From contig NZ_JAGTUF010000001.1 in assembly GCF_018224925.1 (NCBI RefSeq), positions 496,001-560,000 of the forward strand: a DNA stretch of 64,000 nt, written 5' to 3'. The stretch is from Magnetospirillum sulfuroxidans (GTDB lineage: Bacteria > Pseudomonadota > Alphaproteobacteria > Rhodospirillales > Magnetospirillaceae). Below, piece after piece: positions 36,260-45,295 of the stretch. The translations under genes were made by a program, and so were the position numbers. How positions within the stretch are numbered: the stretch's first letter is position 1; every line of letters starts with the position of its first letter. The notes beneath the pieces were generated by a model that saw only the letters and a list, made by a program, of their open reading frames with translations, ran no database searches and had not been told where the DNA came from.

Positions 36260-37243
36260 TCAATCGACAATGACACGGGCATCTTGTTGCCCTGCGGCGA
36301 TCACGCTTTCAAGCACGCGGTCAGCCTCGTCGATACTGGAGATGGGGCCAAAGCGGACGCGGTACCAGGTCTTCCCCTTGACCGAGACCTGCTCGACATT
36401 GGGATGGCCAACGCCGGACAGCCGCGCCGACAGTCGCAAGGCGTTGTCATGGCGGCTGAACGATCCGGCTTGGACGAAAATACCGGTGCTGTGGACGGCC
36501 ACCGAAGTGACTTCCTGCGATGCCAATACGCGCTCGGTGGCCTCGGCGGCGGCGGCGGCGCGCTGGGCCGAAGTATCGGCCTTGGCCGCATGGGCGACCA
36601 CGGGCCGCGATGGCTCGGAACTGCCCGGCGGCGGTAAGGTTTCGGCGGTAACGCTGCCTCGCGGCGCGGCGACGATTTCCGGTTCCGAGCTTGATCCGGA
36701 CGGCGCCGCCTTGCCGGCCAGAACGCGGCTTTCATCGGCCATGATCTCGACCCGCACCCGCGCCGTCCCCTGGCCTTCAAAGCCCAACAACTGCGCCGCC
36801 CGTCGCGACAAGTCGATGACCCGGCCATGGGCGAAAGGTCCGCGATCATTGACACGCACGACCAAGGAGCGGCCGTTCTCCAGATTGGTTACCCGCACCA
36901 CCGATGGCATGGGCAAGGTGCGGTGCGCCGCCGTCACGGCGTTCTGGTCGAAAGATTCGCCGTTCGCCGTCAATTTTCCATGAAAATCAGGGCCGTACCA
37001 CGAGGCGATACCGGTTTCGGCGTAATCAAAGTCTTCCTGAGGATAATACCATACCCCTTTGATTTGATATGGTTTTCCGATCTTATAGGTAGAGGTGGCC
37101 GATGCGCCGGCCGGCGGCGGTTCAGAGACGGCTTTTTTGGCGTAATGGCCAAACAAATTCATCTCGGCGCAGCCCGAAAGCATGCCGGCGGAGAGCACCA
37201 AAATGGCCAACCGCGTTCCGGTCCGCTGTCGAGTTCGCATCAT
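36260..37243 (-). CDS. rlpA: RlpA septal lytic transglycosylase lipoprotein
   Basis: 327 aa. Lipoprotein signal with lipobox LSGC (Cys near residue 25), double-psi beta-barrel domain (ETGIASWYGPDFHGKLTANGE ... VRVNDRGPFAHGRVIDLSRRAA), a Pro/Ala/Ser-rich linker, and a C-terminal SPOR domain (GIFVQAGSFSRHDNALRL ... WYRVRFGPI) that binds denuded septal glycan. Cleaves denuded glycan strands during daughter-cell separation. Next to the DacC-type and MltB genes in a cell-wall block. Confidence 0.93.
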   Translation of the reverse strand: MMRTRQRTGTRLAILVLSAGMLSGCAEMNLFGHYAKKAVSEPPPAGASATSTYKIGKPYQIKGVWYYPQEDFDYAETGIASWYGPDFHGKLTANGESFDQNAVTAAHRTLPMPSVVRVTNLENGRSLVVRVNDRGPFAHGRVIDLSRRAAQLLGFEGQGTARVRVEIMADESRVLAGKAAPSGSSSEPEIVAAPRGSVTAETLPPPGSSEPSRPVVAHAAKADTSAQRAAAAAEATERVLASQEVTSVAVHSTGIFVQAGSFSRHDNALRLSARLSGVGHPNVEQVSVKGKTWYRVRFGPISSIDEADRVLESVIAAGQQDARVIVD

Positions 37244-37282
37244 CTAGCTGCCTCAGCCTGGATTACCCAAAGATATGGTAGT

Positions 37283-38275
37283 TTACTTGCCGCCAATCCG
37301 CTCCGCAAGGTGGCCGACGGCCAGGGCGAAAAAGGTTGAGCGATTCCATTTCAGCGTCGTCCGGAAATTGTCATAGACCAAAAAAGCGGCGCCATTGCCG
37401 TTATCGGGCATGACCACCGACGCTTGCAAAGCGGCTTTGGGCAAAGGTTTGCCGTTGCTATTGGTCAGCCCCAGCTTCGTCCATTCCGCCAATGGCTTAA
37501 GGGTATTAAGCCCAACCAGATTCTTATCGAACTTGGCCGGTAACTTGACCGCCCGCCCCCAGCTCTGGTCCCCTTTCCAACCTGATTTCGACAGGTAATT
37601 GGCAGCCGAAGCCAACACGTCGGCCCGCGTCGTCCAGATGTCGCGACGACCATCGCCATCCCAATCGGCGGCAAATCGCAGGAACGATGACGGCATGAAC
37701 TGGCATTGCCCCATGGCCCCAGCCCATGATCCCAGCATGGCTGAGGCGGCGATGTGGCCTTCGTCGAGGATTTGCAGCGCATTCATCAACTCGCCGCGAA
37801 AATAGCTCGAACGGCGACCGTCATAGGCCAGGGTGGCCAGGGCCGAGACCACCGGATAGCCGCCGGTGACGCGGCCATAATCGGTTTCGATCCCCCACAG
37901 GGCGACCACATATTTGGCCTGAACCCCGTATCGCGCTTCGATTTCAGCAAGCACGGCGCGGTTTTCCGCCAGCATGCGCCGGCCCTTTTCCACCTTGGTC
38001 TTGCTGACCACTCGCTCCATGTAGGTTTTGAAGCTCATGGTGAATTCGGGCTGACGGCGGTCCAGCTCGATGACCTTGTCGATATGCTCGACTCCGCTCA
38101 GTGCCGTCTCCAGGGTCTCGGCCCGAATTCCTTTGGTCGCCGCCTCGTCACGGATACCGGCGAGAAAGCCGTTGAAATCCGGCGGTGGCGTTTCTTGAGC
38201 AAGGACCTGGCCCGCGAACAATTGAAATCCGCAGGCGAGGTATCCCGCTCGGGCTAGTTTCGCCAGGGTGGTCAT
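37283..38275 (-). CDS. mltB: lytic murein transglycosylase, MltB family (GH103)
   Basis: 330 aa. Signal-like N terminus (residues 1-30), catalytic glutamate in ALWGIETDYGRVTGG, substrate region SSYFRGELMNALQIL, and GAMGQCQFMPSSFLRFAADWDGDG. Periplasmic or outer-membrane muramidase making anhydro-muropeptides. The cysteine in the signal (LACGF) is not an ideal lipobox, so it may be soluble. The ATG at 38275 is chosen; the longer frame to 38404 overlaps ydcF. Confidence 0.9.
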   Translation of the reverse strand: MTTLAKLARAGYLACGFQLFAGQVLAQETPPPDFNGFLAGIRDEAATKGIRAETLETALSGVEHIDKVIELDRRQPEFTMSFKTYMERVVSKTKVEKGRRMLAENRAVLAEIEARYGVQAKYVVALWGIETDYGRVTGGYPVVSALATLAYDGRRSSYFRGELMNALQILDEGHIAASAMLGSWAGAMGQCQFMPSSFLRFAADWDGDGRRDIWTTRADVLASAANYLSKSGWKGDQSWGRAVKLPAKFDKNLVGLNTLKPLAEWTKLGLTNSNGKPLPKAALQASVVMPDNGNGAAFLVYDNFRTTLKWNRSTFFALAVGHLAERIGGK

Positions 38276-38340
38276 GCTTAATCCCCAAGGATTGGTATCC
38301 AATACCCTGTTGTGCCACATTCCGTATGCTGACCGCAACC

Positions 38341-39123
38341 TCAGGGACCAGGAAACAGCGCCGTCGACCATCCGCGCCAACGGTAATATAGCAAGCCCAG
38401 CCATTCATGCAGGCCGTTGCCGATGGTGGAAAAAGCCGATGCCAGATCAAATTCCCATCCGGCCGGCGCCCCCGTGGTCAAATAATCCACCGGATAGGCG
38501 GTTACCGGCCAGTCAACGGCCGCAAACGAGCCCATGGCACGCGGCATGTGCCGAGCCGACGTCACCAGCACCCAGACCTCGCCAGGACGCGGAGCCATCA
38601 TCTCTTTTGTATAAAGAGCGTTCTCGCGGGTATTGCGTGACTGATCTTCGAACACGACACGGGCGGTGTCGAAACCCAATTGGTCGAGAAACTGACGGGC
38701 TATCGGCGCTTCCTTCAGTTCTTGGGTCCTCAAGCTGCCGGATCCCCCGGAAAAAACCAGCCGCGCCCGCGGATAGCGCCGCCCCAGCCAGACCAGCGCC
38801 GTCACCCGCTCGATGGCGTCATTGGCGGCCACCTGCCCGCGCGCGACCGAGACCACCGGGTCCAGGGCCCCACCAAGAACGATCACACCATCCAAGCGAT
38901 CGGGCAAAGCTGTGCTGGCATAGCGACCTTCGAGCGGGGCAATCAACAGGTTGCTCCACGGGACAATCGCCACGACGACTAAAACAGCACTCAACCCGGC
39001 CAAGAGCGGTCGTTGCCAGGATCGCCAGCGACTGAACCCCAAGAGACCGAGCCCAATCAACAGCACCAGCAAAAGATTGATCGGTGATGCCAAAAGGCCA
39101 AAGATTTTGGAGAAAATGAACAT
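38341..39123 (-). CDS. YdcF/ElyC-family membrane protein (DUF218)
   Basis: 260 aa. Two hydrophobic segments at the N terminus (about residues 3-30 and 45-65), then the DUF218 domain: DGVIVLGGALD, RLVFSGGSG, VFEDQSRNTRENA, VTSARHMPRAMGSF. E. coli ElyC of this family affects envelope and undecaprenyl-phosphate metabolism. AAGG sits 9 nt upstream of the ATG at 39123. Located beside mltB/rlpA, consistent with an envelope role. Confidence 0.85.
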   Translation of the reverse strand: MFIFSKIFGLLASPINLLLVLLIGLGLLGFSRWRSWQRPLLAGLSAVLVVVAIVPWSNLLIAPLEGRYASTALPDRLDGVIVLGGALDPVVSVARGQVAANDAIERVTALVWLGRRYPRARLVFSGGSGSLRTQELKEAPIARQFLDQLGFDTARVVFEDQSRNTRENALYTKEMMAPRPGEVWVLVTSARHMPRAMGSFAAVDWPVTAYPVDYLTTGAPAGWEFDLASAFSTIGNGLHEWLGLLYYRWRGWSTALFPGP

Positions 39124-39264
39124 GTGAAAAACCTTATGGAGCAAGACATTCCATGCGTCCCATCAAATGCGCATGGGTGTCAATCAAAGCCGATGCAATC
39201 TGGGGGTGCTTTGTCCCGATGATCATGGTAAAGGGGTGCCGCGCCGACCATAGCGGAGGAATGC

Positions 39265-39891
39265 ATGGACCAGATGATCGAAGGATTCCGGCGGTTTCGC
39301 GATAATTATTTCGCCAAGAACCGCTCTTTGTTCGACACCCTGTCACAGCAAGGCCAAACGCCAAAAGTTCTGTTGATTGGATGTTCGGATTCCCGTGTCG
39401 ATCCGGCCATTATCTTTGACGCCCAGCCGGGCGAAATGTTTGTCTTGCGCAACGTCGCCAACCTGATTCCGCCTTTTTCCCCCGACGAAGGCCATCACGG
39501 CACCTCGGCGGCGGTGGAATTCGCCGTACGCGGCCTTAAGGTCGAACACATCGTCGTTTTGGGCCATGCCCATTGCGGCGGCGTCCGCGCCCTGATCGAG
39601 GGCAACCCGTCGGATCAATCAGACTTCATCCGCGGCTGGATGCAGATTGCCCGCTCGGCCCGCGACCGCGCCCTGGCCCTGACCCTGTCCGCCGGCCAGC
39701 CGATCGAAGCCGCCCGCCGCATGTGCGAACAAGAAACCGTGGCCATCTCGCTTGGCAACCTGATGACCTTTCCGTGGATTCGCGAACGCGTCGAAACCGG
39801 CGGGCTGATGTTGCACGGCTGGTTCTATGATATGGAAAACGGCAAGCTTTTTCGGCTTGACCCGGTGACCAATACGTTCCAAGAAGTCTGA
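39265..39891 (+). CDS. beta-class carbonic anhydrase
   Basis: 208-aa zinc enzyme interconverting CO2 and bicarbonate. Zinc ligands C40 (LLIGCSDSRVDP), H101 and C104 (LGHAHCGGV), with the Asp/Arg dyad D42-R44. Plant/E. coli Can-like subclass. Free-standing gene, 9 bp upstream of tRNA-Ser. Confidence 0.94.
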   Translation: MDQMIEGFRRFRDNYFAKNRSLFDTLSQQGQTPKVLLIGCSDSRVDPAIIFDAQPGEMFVLRNVANLIPPFSPDEGHHGTSAAVEFAVRGLKVEHIVVLGHAHCGGVRALIEGNPSDQSDFIRGWMQIARSARDRALALTLSAGQPIEAARRMCEQETVAISLGNLMTFPWIRERVETGGLMLHGWFYDMENGKLFRLDPVTNTFQEV

Positions 39892-39899
39892 ACAAGCGC

Positions 39900-39989
39900 G
39901 GATGGGTGGCCGAGTGGTTTAAGGCAGCGGTCTTGAAAACCGCCGTAGGTGCAAGCCTACCGTGAGTTCGAATCTCACCCCATCCGCCA
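39900..39989 (+). tRNA. serT: tRNA-Ser (anticodon UGA)
   Basis: A 90-nt class II tRNA with encoded CCA. Acceptor GGATGGG pairs with CCCATCC, discriminator G. Anticodon loop CTTGAAA gives TGA. The long variable arm is CCGTAGGTGCAAGCCTACCG and the T loop GTTCGAATC. No duplicate of its 3' end is obvious downstream, though an accessory island begins here. Confidence 0.96.
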
Positions 39990-40083
39990 ATTTTCTTGCG
40001 AAATCTATTCTCTGCCTTCAGGCGCCGGGGTGAAGCCCTGGCGGGCTGCGCTGTTCGTGCGGCATGGCCGTTGACCGAGTGGG

Positions 40084-40833
40084 TTGCCGGAGAGCGATTT
40101 CGACGGGCCTGGGCATACCCCTGCGAACGACGGCAAGAAGGATTCGATCTGCCAATTCGCTAATCTGCCACTCCTTCGCGTCTATGGCTTTGAGCAGGTT
40201 CGGGAGATCAATGCGATCACTTTGGCCCGGTATCTGGTCGAGTTGCTGTTCCACGCGCGGGTGTTCGATCGGATGAGGGAGGAAGGCACAATTGCGCCGG
40301 ACGAGCCGTTCATCCTGAGTGGCTTCTTGAAGCCCGAGGCGAAGCACATCTTCGACAGCGAGTTCGACTTCGTCGCGAATGGGAATGGAAAGCTAACGAA
40401 GCAGTTGCGGATGCGTGGACTAGCTTCCGATCCGCTGCCCCATCTCAGCATAAGCCGGTTGACCTTGCGTGCGCCTGACGGATGCCTTTACGCATTCATC
40501 GGTATCAACTCGTCGAAAGGTCCCATCGTCGGGACTGCTAACCTTCGGGTCACCTTGGCTTCACCCGGATTTCTCGCCTGTTTAGGAACTGTTGCGACTG
40601 AGATTGCTGAATTTGCGTACGGGATGGCGGCAGACAATTTACTTGAGAACATCCGCCTCATCGCCGAGGGCTTTGGGCATGTAGTTACCAGCACCGACGA
40701 GGTACTCACGGAACTCCGGACGCTGGGGCCTCTGGGCTACACCTTAGTAATGGGCGGAGGTGGCAGCCGAGCAGATGCAGACCTGATGGGGGCATTCCTT
40801 GAGGGAAAAGGGGGCAGCAGGCAAACCGGCTGA
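40084..40833 (+). pseudogene. 5'-truncated DUF2726-like (nuclease-fold) gene fragment
   Basis: The open frame starts right after a stop at 40072 and has only a TTG start. Its beginning reads SDFDGPGHTP ... GKKDSICQFANLPLLRVY, which matches the middle of DUF2726-type proteins (E-x-D-G-x-x-H, then K-K-D-x-I-C...LPLLR), whose N-terminal part is missing. The rest (about 200 aa; RMRGLASDPLPHLSISRLTL; VATEIAEFAYGMAADN) is unrecognised. I read it as a decayed, 5'-deleted gene. A shortened but translated protein remains possible. It lies directly after tRNA-Ser. Confidence 0.5.
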
Positions 40834-40865
40834 CCTCCTTCACCTGAGGGTATTCCCCTACGGAC

Positions 40866-41240
40866 TTATCTCTTGTTAAAGTTAAACAACGCGGGGGAGG
40901 AGTTGTTCAAGCTTCGGCTGAAAACGTTCGGATCATCAGTCTTCTCAAACGGGCCACATCCACTCTTCCAGCGACCGCTCCAATTTGTGCAATACTCGCC
41001 TTCTTCGGTAACCTTCCACGTTCCGGTTTCGAACGTTCCGTCGCTGCTGGTAGCCGACAACGAGCCATCAGCGAGGATGGTTCCGTTTGTCACCGTGCCA
41101 CGCATCGGGTTCTTCGCAGCATAGGTGGTGTCTGTGATAAGGCTCGTAACTTCGTCCTTGGTAAGCTTCTCTCCAGCCATGGCCATTCCTGAGAAGGCGA
41201 TGACATTGACCACGGCCAAGCCAACCAAAATTCTCCGCAT
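40866..41240 (-). CDS. small secreted DUF995-like protein
   Basis: 124 aa with signal peptide (MRRILVGLAVVNVIAFSGMAMA). The mature part resembles DUF995-type periplasmic proteins: GEKLTKDEVTSLITDTTYAAKNP, DGTFETGTWKVTEEGEYCTNW, GRWKSGCGPFEK, two cysteines. Function unknown. The ribosome-binding region is a run of ten G on the coding strand immediately before the start, an unusual leader open to slippage. Codon use looks less GC-biased than flanking core genes. Confidence 0.65.
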   Translation of the reverse strand: MRRILVGLAVVNVIAFSGMAMAGEKLTKDEVTSLITDTTYAAKNPMRGTVTNGTILADGSLSATSSDGTFETGTWKVTEEGEYCTNWSGRWKSGCGPFEKTDDPNVFSRSLNNSSPALFNFNKR

Positions 41241-41242
41241 TG

Positions 41243-41252
41243 CCCCCCCCCC
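41243..41252. repeat. ten-base homopolymer (poly-C / poly-G) at a start codon
   Basis: Ten consecutive C on the plus strand, i.e. G10 on the strand coding the DUF995-like protein, ending two bases before its ATG. It supplies the only Shine-Dalgarno-like sequence, so slippage would change SD-to-start spacing. Confidence 0.8.
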
Positions 41253-41375
41253 TGATCAAATATATTGTCACGAATAGCGAGTGTGGCGGGAACTTTGCCA
41301 CATGCGGCATGTGCTCACAACCCTTGGAAGACCTCGGAGTTGGCCAGCATGGCTACGCAGAGGGCGACGGCGGGG

Positions 41376-41441
41376 TTACGAGATGCCGCAGACGCTCTTG
41401 AGCTCCTTCTTCGACACGAGCCGCTTATCGAACTGGATCAT
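41376..41441 (-). pseudogene. remnant of AlpA/excisionase-like HTH regulator
   Basis: An ATG preceded by a GAGGGAG opens 21 codons, MIQFDKRLVSKKELKSVCGIS, then TAA. The RLVSKKELKxxxxxS pattern is how AlpA-like small HTH regulators of prophages and integrative elements begin; the following recognition helix (normally ...H-I-x-R-L-E-x-A-G-x-F-P) is not readable in any frame. Taken as the decayed end of a former mobile element. Too short for certainty. The surrounding 41253-41566 contains no other gene I can support. Confidence 0.35.
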
Positions 41442-41566
41442 CGGATATCTCCCTCTCGGGAGGCATCGCCATGCCTCGGTTTGAAAAAGCCGCACCGGTA
41501 GGCCCAAAAAGGGTATCTCCGGGGCTTGAGCGTGTCGAGGGAGAACGTGGCGGCATGTTCCGCCAT

Positions 41567-41649
41567 GTTACCCCAGGCGTTACCCCGGAAGGACTGGCGA
41601 GTTTTTGGGAAACGCGATCCGGCGCACCTGTTACCCCGGATGTTACCCC
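41567..41649. repeat. four GTTACCCC copies in two 12-bp-spaced pairs
   Basis: GTTACCCC at 41567, 41579, 41630 and 41642: each pair has a 12-bp period and the pairs are 63 bp apart. In one frame these read V-T-P-x repeats (ORF 41471-41719) but nothing else supports coding. They may be a protein-binding array or relic of the island. Confidence 0.5.
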
Positions 41650-41682
41650 AGGGGCTTTATCGCATCCGATCCCCAGAAATGC

Positions 41683-41716
41683 TAAAGCCCTGAAATCTTG
41701 CGATTTCAGGGCTTTA
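41683..41716 (-). terminator. terminator of tRNA-Pro
   Basis: TAAAGCCCTGAAATC and GATTTCAGGGCTTTA form a perfect 15-bp stem with a TTGC loop, starting 3 nt past the tRNA 3' end on the minus strand. Confidence 0.75.
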
Positions 41717-41719
41717 TAA

Positions 41720-41796
41720 TGGTCGGAGCGGCGGGATTCGAACCCACGACCCCCAGTCCCCCAGACTGATGCGCTACCGGGCTGCGCTACGCTCCG
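41720..41796 (-). tRNA. tRNA-Pro (anticodon GGG)
   Basis: A 77-nt tRNA with encoded CCA. Acceptor CGGAGCG pairs with CGCTCCG, discriminator A. D arm AGCGCAGCCCGGTAGCGC, anticodon loop CTGGGGG gives GGG, T loop GGTTCGAATCC. A strong hairpin follows. Confidence 0.95.
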
Positions 41797-41939
41797 ACCG
41801 TGTCGGGGAAAGCAGCGCGAGCGCTAATTTCCCGTCAACTTGTGTGCCAAACCAACGGTTTGGCGGGGGTTCCGATGGCGATGCCGCCGGAAGAGGGGCG
41901 CACTATACTCACGCCCCCGGAGGGATGCAACCCTCAACG

Positions 41940-42503
41940 TTACCGTGATTGCAGGAAAGAGCGCATTTGTTCCAATTCATCCAGCAACAGCTCGAGTTCT
42001 TGGCGGATTCCTTGGCTTAGACGGGATTCGACCATCACAGATTTATCTTCGAGGACGCCCTCGCTGTGAAGATCAAGGTCATCATCCTTGCCATCATCCG
42101 TCAACGCGACGGTGTCGTCCTCGGATTCAGAGGCGACCTCATCTTCTTGGTCAGCGGTGGCCGGCAAGGCAAGTTGCAATTCCGGCTCGTTACGAACGGC
42201 GGCGAGCTGCGGCCCCAACTCCTTGTGGCCGCCTTCGCGCAGAAGCTTCTGCACGCCCTTGATGGTATAGCCTTCGCTGTACAGCAAATCACGGATACGG
42301 CGCAGCAGGGCCACATCCTCGGGCCGGTAATAGCGACGCCCGCCCCCCCGCTTAAGCGGCTTGACCTGAGGAAACTTGCTTTCCCAAAAGCGCAGGACGT
42401 GCTGCGGCACTTCCAGATCGTCGGCGACTTCACTGATGGTCCGAAACGCGGATTCGGACTTGCCATTTCGGCGTCCCAGTAACGGATCACCGTCCCCGGT
42501 CAT
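41940..42503 (-). CDS. MerR-family transcriptional regulator
   Basis: 187 aa. N-terminal Mer[30 protein letters not shown] and wing [29 protein letters not shown]. Then an acidic low-complexity linker (about 115-155) and a C-terminal Leu/Glu/Gln-rich helix ([17 protein letters not shown]) that may mediate dimerisation. No metal-binding cysteines. The ihfA-MerR pair downstream of fabH is conserved in alphaproteobacteria. ATG at 42503 overlaps the ihfA stop (TGATG); a GTG one codon earlier is also possible. Confidence 0.88.
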   Translation of the reverse strand: MTGDGDPLLGRRNGKSESAFRTISEVADDLEVPQHVLRFWESKFPQVKPLKRGGGRRYYRPEDVALLRRIRDLLYSEGYTIKGVQKLLREGGHKELGPQLAAVRNEPELQLALPATADQEDEVASESEDDTVALTDDGKDDDLDLHSEGVLEDKSVMVESRLSQGIRQELELLLDELEQMRSFLQSR

Positions 42504-42817
42504 CACTTACCGGCCTTGGAAACCGGACCGTCGTTGATCTGCTTCTTAAGAAGCTGCGATGGCCGGAATACCAGCACCCGCCGGGGCAAGATCGGCACTT
42601 CTTCGCCGGTCTTCGGATTGCGGCCGACGCGTTGGCCCTTGGAACGCACGGCAAAGCTGCCGAACGATGAAATCTTTACCGCCTCGCCTTGCGCCAAAGC
42701 CTCGGCCACCTCGTCGAGGACAGCCTCCAGCAAATCGGCGGATTCATTGCGCGACAGCCCCACCTCCTGGTAGACGGCTTCGCTCAGTTGGGCGCGAGTA
42801 ATGGTCTTTTCCGACAT
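42503..42817 (-). CDS. ihfA: integration host factor alpha subunit
   Basis: 104-aa HU/IHF-family DNA-bending protein. Features: [23 protein letters not shown] start, the hydrophobic core [19 protein letters not shown], and the DNA-intercalating arm [12 protein letters not shown]. With IhfB it bends DNA at sigma-54 promoters and recombination sites. Start at 42817 with the usual length; the frame runs to 42895. Confidence 0.94.
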   Translation of the reverse strand: MSEKTITRAQLSEAVYQEVGLSRNESADLLEAVLDEVAEALAQGEAVKISSFGSFAVRSKGQRVGRNPKTGEEVPILPRRVLVFRPSQLLKKQINDGPVSKAGK

Positions 42818-42945
42818 GTCGATAAAGCCCCTTTCTGGGGGGACCGAGAATTGGTGACTGACCCTATCCTGTCCCCGGAAAAGCGTCAATATCAAAGGGA
42901 TGCGCGAGGACCTTTGCCCATGTGCGCAGGTCCGGCCGCCGTCCG

Positions 42946-43920
42946 CTACAGGCGAACCAGGGCAGAACCCCAGGTAAAACCGCCCCCCATGGCTTCCATC
43001 ACCACCAGATCGCCCTTGGACAGACGGCCATCGGCCACAGCCGTATGAAAAGCCAGTGGGATCGACGCCGCCGAGGTGTTGGCGTGACGATCAACCGTCA
43101 CCACCATGCGATCCATGGACAGGCCCAGCTTCTTGGCCGTGCTTTCCAAAATGCGTCGGTTCGCCTGATGCGGCACGACCCAATCGATGTCGGCGGCAGT
43201 CAGATCATTGGCGCGCAACGCCTCGCCCACCACCTGCGACAGATTGGTGACGGCGTGACGGAAAACCTCCCGCCCCTCCATGCGCAGATGGCCGACGGTT
43301 TGGGTTGAAGACGGTCCGCCATCCACATGCAGCAAATCGTAATGACGGCCATCGGAATGCAAATGGGTCGACAAAATGCCGCGATCCTGGTTGGTGCCGC
43401 GTTCCCACGCCCCACGCAGAACGACGGCGCCGGCGCCATCGCCGAACAGCACGCAGGTGCCGCGATCTTGCCAGTCGAGGATACGCGAAAAGGTTTCGGC
43501 ACCGATGACCACGGCCGTGCGAGCCTGCTCGGCCTTGATGAAATTATCAGCCACGGCCATGGCGTAAATAAAGCCGGAGCAAACCGCCTGAACGTCGAAA
43601 GCGGCGCCGCCGGTCATACCCAGGCGATTTTGCACACGGGTGGCGGTGGCGGGAAAGGTGTTATCGGGGGTTGCCGTGGCCACCACCAACAAATCAACCT
43701 CGCTGCCGCTGATGCCGGCAGCCGCCAACGCCTGCTTGGCGGCTGCGGTGGCCAGGTCGGACGTGGTTTCGCCATCGGCGGCGATATGGCGCTGGCGTAT
43801 GCCGGTCCGTTCGATGATCCACTCGTCGGAAGTGTCCACCGTGCTCGCCAATTCCGCATTGGTGACAACTCGGGACGGCAGATAGCAGCCGCTGCCGACG
43901 ATCTGGGAGCGCAAAATCAT
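42946..43920 (-). CDS. fabH: beta-ketoacyl-ACP synthase III
   Basis: 324 aa; condenses acetyl-CoA with malonyl-ACP to initiate fatty-acid synthesis. Catalytic triad: C114 in [11 protein letters not shown] in [11 protein letters not shown] and N in [13 protein letters not shown]-terminal [13 protein letters not shown]. The ATG at 43920 is the family start; a long upstream frame overlaps plsX. Follows plsX by 10 bp in the rpmF-plsX-fabH unit. Confidence 0.95.
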   Translation of the reverse strand: MILRSQIVGSGCYLPSRVVTNAELASTVDTSDEWIIERTGIRQRHIAADGETTSDLATAAAKQALAAAGISGSEVDLLVVATATPDNTFPATATRVQNRLGMTGGAAFDVQAVCSGFIYAMAVADNFIKAEQARTAVVIGAETFSRILDWQDRGTCVLFGDGAGAVVLRGAWERGTNQDRGILSTHLHSDGRHYDLLHVDGGPSSTQTVGHLRMEGREVFRHAVTNLSQVVGEALRANDLTAADIDWVVPHQANRRILESTAKKLGLSMDRMVVTVDRHANTSAASIPLAFHTAVADGRLSKGDLVVMEAMGGGFTWGSALVRL

Positions 43921-43930
43921 GGAAAAAGTC

Positions 43931-44983
43931 TCACCCGTTGCCGGCAGCACGCTGCGTGGGAGGATCTTGCGGATGCAGCCGTTCGAATTCCTTGCGGATT
44001 CGTTCGTTGTAGCCATGAGCCACCAAATCAACGGCGACAGCAATGGCGTTGGCGAAACCAAAGGCATCGGTGCCGCCATGGCTTTTGACGGCGATGCCGT
44101 TCAGGCCAAGGAACATGGCGCCATTATAACGGCGCGGATCGGTCCGCATCTTGACCTTGTTCAAGGCGTGCTTGGCGAAAACATAGCCAATCTTGGACAG
44201 CCACGAACTTTGGAATGCCTGACGCAGGAACGACGAATAGAATTTCACCGTACCTTCGGCGGTTTTCAAGGCGATGTTGCCGGTGAATCCATCGGTCACC
44301 ACCACATCGACGGTCCCGCCGCAGATATCATTGCCTTCAACGAAGCCGTGAAAGCGAATAGGCAGGGACGAATCGCGCAAGGCGGCGGCGGCGGCCTTGA
44401 CCGCATCGTTGCCCTTCATGTCTTCGGAGCCGATGTTGAGGAGGCCGACGGAGGGCTTCTCCAGCCCCAAGACAGCGCGGGCGAAGACTTCGCCCATCAC
44501 CGCGAACTCAATCAGATTGTTGGCGTTGCAATCGACATTGGCGCCCAAATCCAGCATCACCGTCTCCCCCCGTTCGGTGGGAAACAGCCCGGCGATCGCC
44601 GGCCGGTCGATACCGGGCAACGTGCGCAAAACGAATTTTGACACGGCCATCAAGGCGCCGGTATTGCCGGCGGAGACGACGCCGGCCGCCTCGCCCTTGG
44701 ACACCGCATCGACGGCGAGCCACATGGACGAGCGCCGCCCGGTGCGCAACACCTGGCTGGGTTTGGCGTCGTTGGAAACGGCGTCTTCGGCATGATGAAC
44801 CGTACAGACGCCCTTGATCTCCGGAGCTTTCTCCAGCAAGGCGTCAATCCGCTGGGCATCGCCGAACAGCAGATAACGCACATGGGGGAGGCGGACGTGC
44901 GCAAGCCGCACCCCCTCGATCACCATCTCGGGAGCATGATCGCCACCCATGGCGTCGATGGATATGGTGACGGGTGCGCTCAC
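43931..44983 (-). CDS. plsX: phosphate acyltransferase PlsX
   Basis: 350 aa; makes acyl-phosphate from acyl-ACP for phospholipid synthesis. Landmarks are [14 protein letters not shown] at the N terminus, [35 protein letters not shown], and [14 protein letters not shown]. Start ATG at 44983; rpmF lies 33 bp upstream. The C terminus ([16 protein letters not shown]) is a polar tail. Confidence 0.95.
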   Translation of the reverse strand: MSAPVTISIDAMGGDHAPEMVIEGVRLAHVRLPHVRYLLFGDAQRIDALLEKAPEIKGVCTVHHAEDAVSNDAKPSQVLRTGRRSSMWLAVDAVSKGEAAGVVSAGNTGALMAVSKFVLRTLPGIDRPAIAGLFPTERGETVMLDLGANVDCNANNLIEFAVMGEVFARAVLGLEKPSVGLLNIGSEDMKGNDAVKAAAAALRDSSLPIRFHGFVEGNDICGGTVDVVVTDGFTGNIALKTAEGTVKFYSSFLRQAFQSSWLSKIGYVFAKHALNKVKMRTDPRRYNGAMFLGLNGIAVKSHGGTDAFGFANAIAVAVDLVAHGYNERIRKEFERLHPQDPPTQRAAGNG

Positions 44984-45016
44984 GTCCGTGCGCTCCGTAA
45001 GAGATCAGCGGGGAAT

Positions 45017-45205
45017 TTAGGCGTTGGCTTCGGCCTGAGCAACGACTTCGCGGCCATCATAATGACCACAGGAGCCGCACACATGATGGGGCAGCTTCAC
45101 TTCGCCGCAATTGGGGCACTCAACCACCGAAGCCGACGGCAGCGCGTGGTGGGCACGACGCATGTTGCGGCGGGACTTGGAGGTCTTTTTCTTCGGGACA
45201 GCCAT
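45017..45205 (-). CDS. rpmF: 50S ribosomal protein L32
   Basis: 62 aa. N terminus [20 protein letters not shown] and the two CxxC zinc pairs in VECPNCGE and [11 protein letters not shown], so a zinc-binding (C+) L32. Conserved position between yceD and plsX. Confidence 0.97.
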   Translation of the reverse strand: MAVPKKKTSKSRRNMRRAHHALPSASVVECPNCGEVKLPHHVCGSCGHYDGREVVAQAEANA

Positions 45206-45295
45206 TTTCTCGTACTCTCTGCTCAGAAGCCCTGACGGGGAAAGGGAGGTTTATTAGCCAAAAAGTCTGCAAGGAGCAAGGGTTTGCTGCTTCCC

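Noticed and set aside
39900-40100. Direct repeat of the tRNA-Ser 3' end as an att site
   Set aside because: I could not find a second copy of the T-loop/acceptor sequence inside the island or near tRNA-Pro by eye; a full search is needed before claiming an att pair.
40018-40347. 109-codon minus-strand ORF opposite the DUF2726-like fragment
   Set aside because: Translation has no family pattern, and the plus strand carries the recognisable DGxxH block.
41471-41719. 82-codon ORF with V-T-P repeats
   Set aside because: No convincing ribosome binding site, ends within the tRNA-Pro terminator, and its only regularity is the GTTACCCC DNA repeat.
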